A stretch of 64,000 nucleotides of DNA, taken from positions 62,001 through 126,000 of the forward strand of contig BRXU01000074.1 of assembly GCA_030267565.1 (NCBI GenBank), written 5' to 3'. This DNA comes from Pleodorina starrii (taxonomy: Eukaryota; Chlorophyta; Chlorophyceae; Chlamydomonadales; Volvocaceae). The first letter of the stretch is position 1; each line of letters opens with the position of its first letter. This document shows, piece after piece, positions 19,779 through 30,263 of the stretch. The position numbers and the translations under genes were made by a program. The notes beneath the pieces were generated by a model. That model saw only the letters and a program-made list of their open reading frames with translations, was not told the origin of the DNA and made no database searches.

Positions 19779-21650
19779 CTATTTGGACTGGTACTTCTGG
19801 AAAACGGCCTGCAACTCCGCCTGCAGCTGGGCGGCGTCCCCCTTCTTGCGGCCGCCGTGCGCGTCACGCTTCTTGGGCTTTCCGCCGTGGTTGCCGCGCT
19901 TGTTGCCGCCCTTGCCCTGGGATGGCCGGTTGTTGCCACCACCGCCGCCACCGTTGTTCTTGTGGATGCCACCCTTCACGGACAAGCGGGGCGGATCAGA
20001 GTGGGCAGTGTTCAGGTCAGCGGATTTGGTGGTGGTGTACTTGCTTTCCGCGAGTGCCACCCCCAGAGTGTACTTGATGAGGGCCTCGACATCAGTCCAA
20101 GGTGCACCAGACACTGGCTGGAAATCCACTTTTTTCCTGAGCGCGGGTTGCAGGCCCATTTTGAACCAAGAAATGCGGTCGTACATGCTCATTTCGCCCA
20201 CGTGTTGCATCACGAGGCGGTACGAAGCGACATATGCCTGGATGGTGCTGGTCTGCTTAACTTCTCCGTTATGCAGGCGCTTGCGTGCGTCTTCCGGTGT
20301 GTCACGGTACGGGTGATCCCACTGAATGAGGAAATCGGTGCGCAACTCTTCGACAGTGGGGTTGCGTCCCTTTGCGCGCCAGTCGCGCATGTACACCATG
20401 CACCACTGCTGCGCGTCACCCGCTAGGTGGAAGATGAAGTGTGTCACCGGGTCGACACCACGCATCACCAAGTACGTCACCAGGACATCGAACCAGGTCC
20501 GCACACACGTGATGTGTTTGTCCATGACCCCCGTGAAATGCTTGAAGGGAATGCGGTCCTCACGTGTGGGGCCCGATGGCGCGGCCGTCCCTGCCGTGGG
20601 TGTTGGGATAGGAGGTGGCGGTGGCACCAAGCCCGTGTGTGGATGTGGCACCACGCCCTCCTGCCCCGCTGCAAGGGAACCCTGGCCCTGGGTGTGTTCG
20701 ACTCCTCCCACACTAGGTCGCAGTGGTTCCGGGTTGCTTACCCCGGCCTGGTTGAGGATGGGCGCCAGGAAGTCTGGCGTCGGTCGGCTGAGCTTCCACT
20801 CAGCAATGCCCTCGTACAGGCGCTTCAGCTCAGGCGTCGTCAGGAGGGGATGACTCCCCTTGGCCAGCTCGTGGTTTATGAACATGGCCGCCGAGTTGGT
20901 GAGGCCCGGCGCCTCGAAGCAGCAGACGTACTTCTGTACAAAAGGCTGGTGCGCCCACGCGTGAAGGTGCTCCTTCAGGGGCTGCTCCCGGTCGGCCGCT
21001 GAGGTACCTGCCATTCCGGCGAGACCGGCCGCACCCGCCAGCGCATCAGCGAAGGTGCGCTGAGTCGGCTGCTGCTGGCCCTCCGGCGTCTTCGCGAAGC
21101 GGACGGTGGGCGACTCGCGCCGAGCCGCGTGCTGCACGCCAAAAGCCGGCAGCTCCTCCTTCTGCACCTGGCCGTCTTCCATTTCCGCGTCGTCCTCATC
21201 GGAGCTGGAGCCGGCGTCCTCGGTGGCCGCCCGCTTGGCGCCGGCTTGCGCTTGCGCTACGACCGCGATTGCGGCAGCCGCAGCATCCGCGGCTTGCTGC
21301 CTCGCGATGTGGAGTTCTGACTTCGTGTTGTTATGCTCCTCCTGCAGCTGAGCAAGCTTTTGCTGCATTAGGTTTTGCTGTTGCAGCAACTGCTCAACCT
21401 GCTGCTGCGTTATGGGAGGCGTGTTGGACTCCATTTGCTTAGCAGACAAGGAAGTCTCCAGAGCGTCGACGCGCTCCTGCGCTTCCTCTGCAGTGCTCGG
21501 AAGGGAGTCGATGCCAACGGCCGTCGCCGCGTCACGCAGCTGCGCAGCCGTGAGGCCCTTCGTCTGTGGAGGGGCCACATCATTAAGAACGGCAGTTTGT
21601 TGAATGATCTGGCGCCAGAGTTTTTTGAGGTTTGTGCTGATTTTAGCCAT
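19779..21650 (-). CDS. gag: Gypsy B Gag (intact)
   Basis: This 623-aa Gag starts at ATG 21650-21648, the first in-frame ATG after the leader. It has an N-terminal Gln-rich helical region (TQQQVEQLLQQQ), an acidic patch, a Pro-rich hinge (GLVPPPPPIPTPT) and a retrotransposon Gag domain with the FHLAGDAQQWCMVYMRDW segment. The tail is basic and Gly-rich without a CCHC knuckle. It forms the particle that packages element RNA. It ends in AAA-TAG-GTG, and pol continues in the same frame with no intervening base. Confidence 0.93.
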   Translation of the reverse strand: MAKISTNLKKLWRQIIQQTAVLNDVAPPQTKGLTAAQLRDAATAVGIDSLPSTAEEAQERVDALETSLSAKQMESNTPPITQQQVEQLLQQQNLMQQKLAQLQEEHNNTKSELHIARQQAADAAAAAIAVVAQAQAGAKRAATEDAGSSSDEDDAEMEDGQVQKEELPAFGVQHAARRESPTVRFAKTPEGQQQPTQRTFADALAGAAGLAGMAGTSAADREQPLKEHLHAWAHQPFVQKYVCCFEAPGLTNSAAMFINHELAKGSHPLLTTPELKRLYEGIAEWKLSRPTPDFLAPILNQAGVSNPEPLRPSVGGVEHTQGQGSLAAGQEGVVPHPHTGLVPPPPPIPTPTAGTAAPSGPTREDRIPFKHFTGVMDKHITCVRTWFDVLVTYLVMRGVDPVTHFIFHLAGDAQQWCMVYMRDWRAKGRNPTVEELRTDFLIQWDHPYRDTPEDARKRLHNGEVKQTSTIQAYVASYRLVMQHVGEMSMYDRISWFKMGLQPALRKKVDFQPVSGAPWTDVEALIKYTLGVALAESKYTTTKSADLNTAHSDPPRLSVKGGIHKNNGGGGGGNNRPSQGKGGNKRGNHGGKPKKRDAHGGRKKGDAAQLQAELQAVFQKYQSK

Positions 21651-22125
21651 GATGGCCGCGGTCTAGACGACGCGGAAGGTCGAAGCAAGATCGCAAAATC
21701 AGACAGATAACAATACTCTATAGCTTTTATGTTAGCTATATGGCGCGATAAAAGCGACCGTCGCTAGAAGTGCTTTACGAGTCGCTGATGCGGCGGCGAG
21801 GAAGCAAAGCTTCTCAGCCAACGTCGCAAAATGCGCCGTTATAAAGGCAGCCGTAAATGCGTAGAAGCCGAGGCTTCGTAGCAGGCACCAGGCGCGGCTC
21901 ACGAAGAGCACAGGCGCAGCTCACAAGGAGCGCAGCCGGGGCGCAGCTCGCGAAGAGCGCAGCCCAAGGCGCAGCTACTCGGGTAGCAAGCTTCCAAAGG
22001 AAGCGTAGCTACAAGTGGCAGGGCCACTTGCCGCCGAAGCGGGAAGCGAAGCTTCCGCTCGGGGCGCCGCCGAGAGCGCAGCCGATCCTACTACTATGAG
22101 TCCTTAGTTAGAACTCGATACCACT
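21651..22125 (-). other. Gypsy B 5' leader and primer-binding site
   Basis: This is the equivalent of 9483-9957. TGGTATCGAG on the minus strand, ending at 22123, follows the LTR end after a two-base spacer. Confidence 0.6.
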
Positions 22126-25092
22126 TGTAAGACTATACTAGTCTTCCCAGGATCTTTCTAAGGTAACTCACCGAGGATCGGGTTAGAGTTCGGTTCTTAT
22201 TATGCGGAAGCGTAGATTGTTTACCGAATAGCGTGTTATAGATAAGATACATATCACAGTAGGTGGTATCAACAGATACCGTGTAAGAACATTGAAGAGT
22301 AATTCTCTGTCGTCTCCACGTAGAGCGACGCCTTAATGCGTACTCCAGATGCGTACCATTCCGCAGTACAACTGCTAACGGAAAGGTAACAGGTACTTTA
22401 TTGGCTCGTTCCTCCGCCAGGACGTGAGACCAATATAACACTATTAAAATAGCGTTAAGTTCGTGCAAGCAAGCTTACACACACCACCCATTCACCCCAC
22501 AGCCACGGCCTTGGCCTTGAGCTGCTTGCCTTTCACAGCAGCCTTCCCGTGTTCCCGGCCCCCCTCACCCGTGCAGCAGTCTGCCCACCCGCTCCCCCTG
22601 CTGCCCCTCCTCCCCGCCTGCCACGTTCCCTTGCCGGTTGAGACGGGCCGGCCCCCGTTGGCTCCACCGCCGTCACCTCCTCTACTCCCCGACCGGTCGT
22701 GTCCACCATAGCCCCGGTAGCCCCCTCCCCGCCGGCCCCTACAGCAGCGCCCCCACCACCCGCGGCTCGCGGCAAATAAAATATATATTCGTGAGAAGAT
22801 TTTGCGAGATGCCTTGGAGTTTTTATTGAAACTTTAAAAATTTGCGAGGGACCCTTTCGAGTTTTGTTTGACACTTTGCGAGGTCCCAAACAGTTAATTA
22901 TTTATTCGCAAAAAGATTGCGTCGGTACGGTATTCTGAAAGTCAGCTTTTCGGTGCCAACCATGATACATACTCGCAAGCATTCACTGGCCTGTCTATCA
23001 CACACTCTATCTGTGTGCTAGCCTATGCCAGAGCATACCTTGGCTGGGTGGACACGGCATGGAGCATGGATAACCCCATCCACTACTACCCTATTCCTGC
23101 TGCCCATGTTATCCCACATGGTGATGTACATCCGCTACCTCCCCCACCCGCTGGTCAATTAATCCTTAAAATAGATACACTGTCAGGAATGGAGGACCTG
23201 TTCAGTGAAGTAAGCGAGTGAAGCCATTCCCCAACCCTACCCAGTCGAACTTACCATACTGATGGATGGTTAGCAATGAAACCAAAGAGTTCCTGGTTAT
23301 TGACCGCCAGCCCCGACTGGTAAACCGTGTCCTGCTTGGCGAACGGAGCGGGCGGGGTAGCCCGCAGCCGCCCGCCGGAGATCCGAGCCAGGCGGCCGCT
23401 CGCCACACCCAAGGGTGGCACCATCTGCACAGTGTTGTGGTTGGGGCCGGTGCCGAGAGGTTAAGGATGCGAAGGGAGACGAGACAAGGAAATCTGCAAC
23501 GGTGTACAGGAGACACATACACCACCTCACACTACCCCGTTCACACAAAACCCGCTTCACACCTGGCCAGCGGGGCCGAGCTGTGGAAGACCGGCGGAGA
23601 AGCTCAGATTGAGCAGGGGAAATGCTGAGGCGCCAATCGGTCGAACTGGCGGCATGGCAGGTACAAACCCTGGGGAACCAGACAAGAACAAGCGTAGAGC
23701 GGTTAGCACCTGAGCTAGACCCCGACAGAAAACGCCGGCCCCGAGGACAGCTCATCGGGCTGCAGATGGGAACCGGGACCTCGGCACATAAACAAGGTGC
23801 GTAGCGGAGTGGCCAAGACTGTGGATGTGCAACACTCACCGAAAAGAGAGGCCCTGGAGCACCCGGAACACCTGGGAAGAGGCCGCGAGCGGGGCCAAGC
23901 TCGGGGGCGCCAAAGGCCCGAAGTTGGCGCCAAGAGCCTGCAACCGAGCACAAAGTAGGGTCGGTCCAGATTGATAAGGTGCCGACCCGGCCCAGCATGG
24001 GCTAACGCACCGGCGGCAGGAGTGGCGACGCCCCGACAGAGAACCCTGGCCAGCCGCTGGCGGGGAACGGCGACTGCAGCAACACATTAGCGCCGAAGGT
24101 CATTAGCAGCCCCGGGGTAAAGCGGTGCCCGATCACCTAAGGGTGTACCTGTAGCGGAGACAGATGCGGGAAGCAGAAAAGCACCTGCCAAGGCGGGAAC
24201 GCCAAAAAACGGGAAAACCTGTGGGACCGACAGGCAACCACCACCCGGCCGTATGGCCGGATGCGTGAGAGAGAGAGAAACTAGCAGAGTCGGCAGCGGC
24301 ACGAAACGCAATAGCAGAGACGCGCGCGATCCGATCCAAGCAAAGGGAGTCGGCCCATCCATGAAATGACATGCGTTACATCCAGGCCAGGCCGCCACCC
24401 AGGCCGCCACGCGGGCTGCACCGAACACCGGGTCACACAGACTCTGAGTAAACGAAGTTAAGGATGTCACGCACCGTTGCTCCGAACACAAGGCTCTGAG
24501 CTTATGTGCCAGCTGTGGAGTCCTTGATACGACGGCGGCCCTTCGCATCCCAACTGGCACCGCCCTCTCCTGGACATCTCTCTAATGGGTGCGCAAGCGG
24601 GTGCACAGTATGACTGTCAAACCACCCGCCACGGTGGTTCCCTACTGTGAGTAGTGCGACAGCCGCTCCATGGCCGAGCGAAGCGCCACTTCCCTGGCAT
24701 TTCCTGTTTTCCTCCAAATATGCTCTGTAATACAACGCCAATTGCGCCATCAAAAACGTCGGGTCAGTGCAAAAGATAAATAACTCATGGCGTCGAGGAA
24801 AGGCAGGCAGACGGAAAGGCAGGAAAACCCGATCGAAGGGCCGCGACCAGCCGCGACCTACAACTCACTAACCACCACAACGCTAGCTCCAAATATATGT
24901 GGTTGAGGGCCATCAGCATCGCTGTTAAACTACTACACGATGCACACTATCAATCAGTGCAACCTATCCATCAGCAGGGACTCTACATGCCCAGAGGAAT
25001 GCATGCTGCACGAAGAAGCGAATTATTTCGTCGTCTTATGCTGTGGCATTACAAACAAGGGGTTGGTGTCGGCTTCCTTGAAGCCGGAAAGA

Positions 25093-26199
25093 GGGCGGGG
25101 CCCCGTTCAATCCGTACGGGTTAAGTTGAGTGCGAAGGCGAAAGTGTGGGCAGTCCTGCTGATATATAGCCAGAGCTTTATCCCCGAAATGCCTGCTTGC
25201 GGAGTCGTCAGCAAGGCCTGCCGGCGCCGCGCGAATCACGTCATCCCGCCGGGTGCATGAGCGCATGGATCGAAATACGGCATCATTTCCAAAGCGAGCG
25301 GCGAGGGCGTCAAGTGTGAGAGTGTCCTGAAAGTCCTGCTGATAGACAGCCAGAGCTTTATATCCGAAATGCCTGCGGCTTGAGCAATCCACCCATGTTC
25401 AGCATCGCGCTCCGTCTCGGCACTGTGCAACTCTTCCCGCGAGCGCATTGGCTTAAGTAACATGACAGTAGACGTGGAGTGTATCATTCACATATCACGC
25501 AGGCTGACTTGCCAATAGAAGGACAGCGGAACTGTTTGCGAGGGTCGCGACGACGTGCAGTTACCGACGAGAGTGCACAGGCTTCGCTACCGAGGTATCC
25601 ACCGTATCGTAGAGCAGGCTTGACAACTTTAACATTAGGACAGGACTGTAGAAGTCCCCTAGGTTGCCGACTGGACTTGTCGGGCGGCCCGCAGAAGAGC
25701 GCCGCCGCATCGTGCGTGCATTGGCGGCTTGCCCCTCATGGTTTGCTCCTTGCAACCTTTGTAATAGTAATATGCGTCAAGACGATCGGACCGGCTAGCA
25801 GAGCTGCTGTGGTGTGGTCGCGGGAAGAATGTTCGCAATGCAAACATAGTTGGTTGCTTGCCGAAACGAAGATTCATTTCACGCCGTCATGTCAGAATTC
25901 CACTTTAAGGAACGATGAATCTTCTGGAATTAATTATAGGCCGAGAGGTGTTGGTTTGACCTCGGCCTCGGTCCATGCATGGAGACTGCCAAACTGGTTT
26001 GTACTCATGCGATGTTGGGTTCCAATAATAAATTTACCGTGCAATAAAGAATGTAATCTTTTACTTGTGCAGCCTTTCCGTTGGCCGAAAGTCTGCACTT
26101 GTCCAATTACTTCCATCCCAGATCCCAGAACCCAGACACGGACATGGGCAATCCTACAGGGCGGGGCCCCCCTGGGCGCTTCGCGCTGGGGCCCCGCCC
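25093..26199 (+). mobile_element. Nested ~1.1 kb element with GGGCGGGGCCCC ends (copy 2)
   Basis: This is the same nested element as 12925-14032, in the second LTR, with one base lost in the middle (CGAAAGATT versus CGAAGATT). Its presence at the same place in both LTRs shows it was there before the LTRs duplicated. Confidence 0.6.
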
Positions 26200-26610
26200 A
26201 AAAATGTGATAAACAACCCACATAAGCTTCAGCTCATCAAACATAAGAAGCTGCTCGATATGATCATAATGTAATCTGTAACCTACGAGCGACTTGCTAT
26301 CTGAAGAGATGTTTGCTTACAGTAAAAGCTTACAGTGGGGTAACGTACAAAAAAAGGGGATGCAGTGGACGAAGCAGCCGCCGTACGGGCCGCGCGAGGA
26401 CGTTCCAAGCTTGATCAAGACGTGCTGAGCGCACCCAAAACCTACTGAGAAGAGAAGATCATGACGGAAAGTCCGGCACAAAAACTGGCAGTGCGGCGGA
26501 GTTAAAATTGTAATTTTCGAAACCTAACCTAACCTAACCTCGCTATCTGTAAGGTTTTCATGAGAAATCATCGTTCGTTACACACAAAGGGTACCTGCAA
26601 GCAATGAAAG

Positions 26611-26768
26611 CTCATCGGACAGCGGCAGCGTCTGGTTCACTTACACGACGTGTTCGCAGACGGTTAGCCGCGGTTAGCCGCGGGAGCATCAACGACCGCG
26701 CGCCACTTGAGCTGCACGTCTTCGAACACGTCGTGTAAGTGAACCAGACGCTGCCGCTGTCCGATGAG
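26611..26768. repeat. Perfect 46-bp inverted repeat (fold-back) at the truncated end of the DIRS fragment
   Basis: The arms at 26611-26656 and 26723-26768 are exact reverse complements over 46 bp with a 66-bp loop. The loop itself contains a short direct repeat, CGGTTAGC/CGGTTAGC. This could mark a strand switch during reverse transcription of an abortive copy. Confidence 0.9.
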
Positions 26769-27098
26769 CGACTTGTTCCCTTTGCCCTCTGAGGCGCCGA
26801 AGTCGCAATCGTAGTCCGGCAGGACCATGCGTTGCCTCTTTGGGGCCGGCTCCACTCTCTCCCGCTGTTCAAGCAGCATTCGCTGTGTCAATAAATGGAG
26901 GAGCTGCTGGTGCTCGCGCACCGCATCCATGTACTGCGCGTAAGCCTCGCGTAGCTGCCCGGTCAAAATTTTTCCCGGATCCGTCACAAGTTGCACCTTT
27001 GCAGCTTTGACATTTTTGTGTTCCAAAAGAGCGTTAAGACGCTTCGATGCTTCCTCTACGAGAGAGCCCAGCTGGTCGGACGCAAGGTCAATGTCCAT
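26664..27098 (-). CDS. Gag-like N-terminal protein of the DIRS fragment
   Basis: This 144-aa frame starts with ATG (MDIDLASDQLGSLVEEASKR) about 230 bp inside the element's 5' end, where DIRS elements carry Gag. It is helix-rich and charged (EHQQLLHLLTQRMLLEQRER) with a basic APKRQR motif. It has no zinc knuckle and is clearly cut short, since its 3' end runs through the fold-back repeat. I do not recognise a family beyond this positional match. Confidence 0.5.
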   Translation of the reverse strand: MDIDLASDQLGSLVEEASKRLNALLEHKNVKAAKVQLVTDPGKILTGQLREAYAQYMDAVREHQQLLHLLTQRMLLEQRERVEPAPKRQRMVLPDYDCDFGASEGKGNKSLIGQRQRLVHLHDVFEDVQLKWRAVVDAPAANRG

Positions 27099-27763
27099 TG
27101 TTAAAATTTATGGTGAGGGCCGGCTACCGCGAAAGCTATCGCTAAGGCCTTAATGCCCACAGCCTCGCAGCAACCACCCTATGTAGCTACAAAACCCGAA
27201 AATCACTCCTCCACGCCTTCGCGGACACCTTAACTGGCACCATGTGTCGTACCAACGCCCTTATGAGGGCACAACTCCTCTGAGTTCACAGAAAACCTTG
27301 GTTTTCTAGCGTTGCACTCAGAAAACCTTCAGATAAAGTCGTAAGATAGTACCTGCACAGAAGGAGTCAGACCTAGGGTTTGTCATCCGCCTGCTGCCCA
27401 CCTCCGCAAGCGAGTGCCTGCAATACGGTGCAACCGAGTGCAACCGAAAGCAACCCCCCGAGCCTCGGACCCCTTTCAAAAACATTGGTGCCGCGAGGCC
27501 TACACAGCACCATAACTGAAGCAAATTTTATCAAAAAATTTGTCAGCGCACAAGCAATCTATATGTAAAAGATCAATCCACACGCTGCATCCAAGCCTGG
27601 CTGGTAGCCGCCCCAGCCCGTTTAAATGCCATGCCGGCCAAGCAAGCACCGTCCACACCCATGCTTGACCATGTCCGTTCTTCACATGACTCCGCACTTC
27701 AGCCCGAGCGTTCAGCATGACCAAACGCTCACTTTGCATGGGGTGAGGGCTGGTGAGGGCGGC

Positions 27764-28031
27764 CTGTCACCCTCAACCGGGCCCACACGCAGCATGTCCT
27801 GCCCCCCATCTTTTGGATGTATCCCTTTCGCGCATCTGCGTCACCAGGAATACCTTCTTTGTATCAAAAACAATTATGCGCGTTCGGGTCTTTGCTATGG
27901 CATGGTGGCGGCGTTTTTGTGGGTTTGTTTTATTCGGTGATCAGTCGGTGCAGTCGGTGGATATGCAGCCCGCCGCCGCAGCTGCGCAAGCTCCAATGGG
28001 TGGCTAGTGCTAGTTACTAACGATATTTTTT
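27764..28031. other. Spacer between Gypsy array and repeated elements
   Basis: This is 268 bp with no ORF, motif or repeat that I can support. It may be the host sequence into which the array inserted. Confidence 0.4.
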
Positions 28032-29023
28032 GGGCGGGGCCCCAGCGCGAAGCGCCCAGGGGGGCCCCGCCCTCTAGGATTGCCCATGCCCGTGCGTGGG
28101 ACGTGGGAAGTAATTGGACAAGTGTAGACTTTCGGCCAATGCAAAGGCTGAAGAAGTAAAAGATTACATTCTTTATTGCACGGTAAATTTATTATAGGAA
28201 CCCAACATCGCACGAGTAAAAACCAGTTTGGCAGTCTCCATGGACCGAGGCCGAGGTCAAACCGACACCTCTCGGCCTATAATTAATTCCAGAAGATTCG
28301 TTCATCGTTCCTTAACGTGGAATCCTGACATGACGGCGTGAAATGAATCTTCGTTTCGGCAACCAACTATGTTTGCGTTGCAAACATTCTTCCCGCGACC
28401 ACACCACAGCAGCTCTGATAGCCGGTCAGATCGTCTTGACGCATATTACTATTATAAAGGTTGCAAGGAGCAAACCATGAGGGGCAAACTGCTGGTTGTT
28501 GGACGCCAAGCCGCCGATGCACGCACGATGCAGTCGGCAACCTAGGGGACTTCTACAGTCCCGGTCCTAATGTTAAAGTTGTCAAGCCTGCTCTACGATA
28601 CTGCGAATACCTCGGTAGCGAAGCCTGTGCACTCTCGCCGGCAAGTGCATGTATGTCGTCGCGGCTCTCGCAAACTAACAGTTCCGCTGTCCTTCTATTG
28701 GCAAGTCAGCCTGCGTGATGTGTAAATGATACACTCCATGATTACTGTCAAGTAACTTCAGCCAATGCGCTGGCCGGAAGTAGAGTTGACGCCCTCGCCG
28801 CTCGCTTTGGAAATGATGCCGTATTCGGTCGATGCGCTCATGCACCCGGCGGGATGACGCGCTTCGCGCGGCGCCGGCAGGCCTTGCTAACGACTCGGCT
28901 AGCAGGCATTTCGCGAATAAAGCTCTGGCTGTCTAGCAGCTGGAATGTCGACACTCTCAAACTTCACGTCCTCGCCGCCCCAGCACTCAACTTAACTCGT
29001 ACGTATTGAACGGGGCCCCGCCC
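28032..29023 (-). mobile_element. GGGCGGGGCCCC-ended element, copy 3 (reverse orientation)
   Basis: This is a diverged 992-bp relative of the element nested in the Gypsy LTR, reading in the opposite direction. It begins GGGCGGGGCCCCAGCGCGAAGC and ends GGGGCCCCGCCC. It retains the GGTAAATTTATTATAGGAACC block and the CTTGCCAATAGAAGG block in complement. No transposase is seen. Confidence 0.6.
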
Positions 29024-29029
29024 TTTTTT

Positions 29030-30192
29030 GGGCGGGGCCCCAGCGCGAAGCGCCCAGGGGGGCCCCGCCCTGTAGGATTGCCCATGTCCGTGCCTGTGGA
29101 CTGTGGACTGTGGACTGTGGACTGTGAACTGTGGTGTCCTAACAAAAGTGCAGAATCTCGGCCAACGGAAGCACTGCATAAGTAAAAGATTACATTCTTT
29201 ATTGCACGGTAAATTTATTATTGGAACCCAACATCGCACGAGTAAAAACCAGTTCAGCAGTCTCCATGGACCGAGGCCGAGGTCAAACCAACGCCTCTCG
29301 GCCTATAATTATTTCCAGAAGGTTCATCGTTCCTCAAAGTGGATTTCTGACATGACGGCGTGAAATGAATCTTCGTTTCGGCAACCAACTATGTTTGCAT
29401 TGCGAACATTCTTCCCGCGACCACACCACAGCTCTGCTACCCGGTCCGACCGACTTGACGCACATTTCGATTACAAAGGTTGCAAGGAGCAAACCATGAG
29501 GGGCAAACTGCTGGTTGTTGGACGCCAAGCCGCAAATGCACGCATGATGCAGCGGTCTTCAGCGGGCCGCCCAACAAGTCCAGTCGGCAACCTAGGGGAT
29601 GGACTTCTACATTCCCTGTCCTTATGTTAAAGCAGTCAAGCCTCCTCTACGGCGAATACCTCCGTCAGTAGCGAAGCCTGTGCACTACTCTCGTCGGCAA
29701 CTGCACGTCGTCGCAACCCTCGCAAACAGTTCCGCTGTCCTTCTATTGGCAAGTCAGCCTGCGTGATGTGTAAATGATACACTCCATGTCTACTGTCAAG
29801 TAACTTCAGCCAATGCGCTGGCCGGAAGAGTTGCACAGTGCCGAGACGGCGCGCGATGCTAAACATGGGTCGGATTGCTGAAGCCGCAGGCATTTCAGAT
29901 GTAAAGCTCTGGTTGCCTATCAGCAGGAATGTCGACACTCTCACAGTTGACGCCCTCGCCGCTCGCTTTGGAAATGCCGTATTTCGGTCGATGCGCACAT
30001 GCGCTCATGCACCCGACGGGATGACGCGCTTCGCGCGGCGCCGGCAGGCCTTGCTAACGACTCGGCTAGCAGGCATTTCGGGAAAAAGCTTTGGCTGTCT
30101 ATCAGCAGGAATGTCGACACTTTCACACTACTTCACGCCCTCGCCACCCTAGCACTCAACTTAACCCGTACGGATTTAGTGGGGCCCCGCCC
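29030..30192 (-). mobile_element. GGGCGGGGCCCC-ended element, copy 4 (reverse orientation)
   Basis: This 1163-bp relative is separated from copy 3 by six T residues only, making a tandem pair in the same orientation. A short CTGTGGA direct repeat lies near 29095-29125. Similarity to the LTR-nested copy continues past the right end for about 40 bp. Confidence 0.6.
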
Positions 30193-30195
30193 TTT

Positions 30196-30263
30196 TTCCG
30201 GCTTCAAGGAAGCCGACACCAACCCCTTGTTCCGGCTTCAAGGAAGCCGACACCAACCCCTTG
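30196..30263. repeat. Two direct copies of a 34-bp flank
   Basis: TTCCGGCTTCAAGGAAGCCG plus ACACCAACCCCTTG occurs twice in tandem. In reverse complement it equals the sequence just left of the nested element (12885-12924). Each copy contains the palindrome CGGCTTCAAGGAAGCCG. Confidence 0.75.

Larger units (their letters stand above)
26555..27332 (-). mobile_element. DIRS-family fragment inserted in the Gypsy LTR
   Basis: This 778-bp insertion has its 5' end at 27332 on the minus strand and starts CTGAAGGTTTTCTGAGTG, the same sequence found in the tail of the DIRS element at 2529-2546. It carries the 5' leader, a Gag-like frame and a 46-bp fold-back, then stops; RT and recombinase are absent. 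The other LTR shows the uninterrupted site (TGTAAGG at 14381-14387 directly joined to ATAAAG), so insertion added no target duplication, as expected for tyrosine-recombinase elements. Confidence 0.8.
2768..27763 (-). mobile_element. Tandem Ty3/Gypsy chromovirus array (internal A, LTR, internal B, LTR)
   Basis: Two nearly identical units start at 2768 and 14919, offset by 12,151 bp and by 12,168 bp after a 17-bp indel. On the minus strand each reads LTR, primer-binding site, leader, gag, pol, 3' UTR, and unit B continues into a polypurine tract and the next LTR. The LTR ends are TGTAAG...CTTACA. Unit A lacks its polypurine tract and 3' LTR within the window, because DIRS sequence begins at that point. 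The outer end of the right LTR has lost the terminal TGTAAGC. Such int-LTR-int-LTR arrays arise by unequal recombination between LTRs of related insertions. Confidence 0.85.
22126..27763 (-). repeat. Gypsy LTR, outer copy, interrupted by a DIRS fragment
   Basis: This LTR matches 9958-14842 base for base apart from scattered substitutions and single-base indels, two rather than four GGTGAGGGCT units, and a 778-bp insertion at 26555-27332. The inner end TGTAAG is at 22126. The outer end stops matching after GGTGAGGGCGGCC at about 27763-27764, so the terminal GCTTACA is missing and no target-site duplication can be read. Confidence 0.78.
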
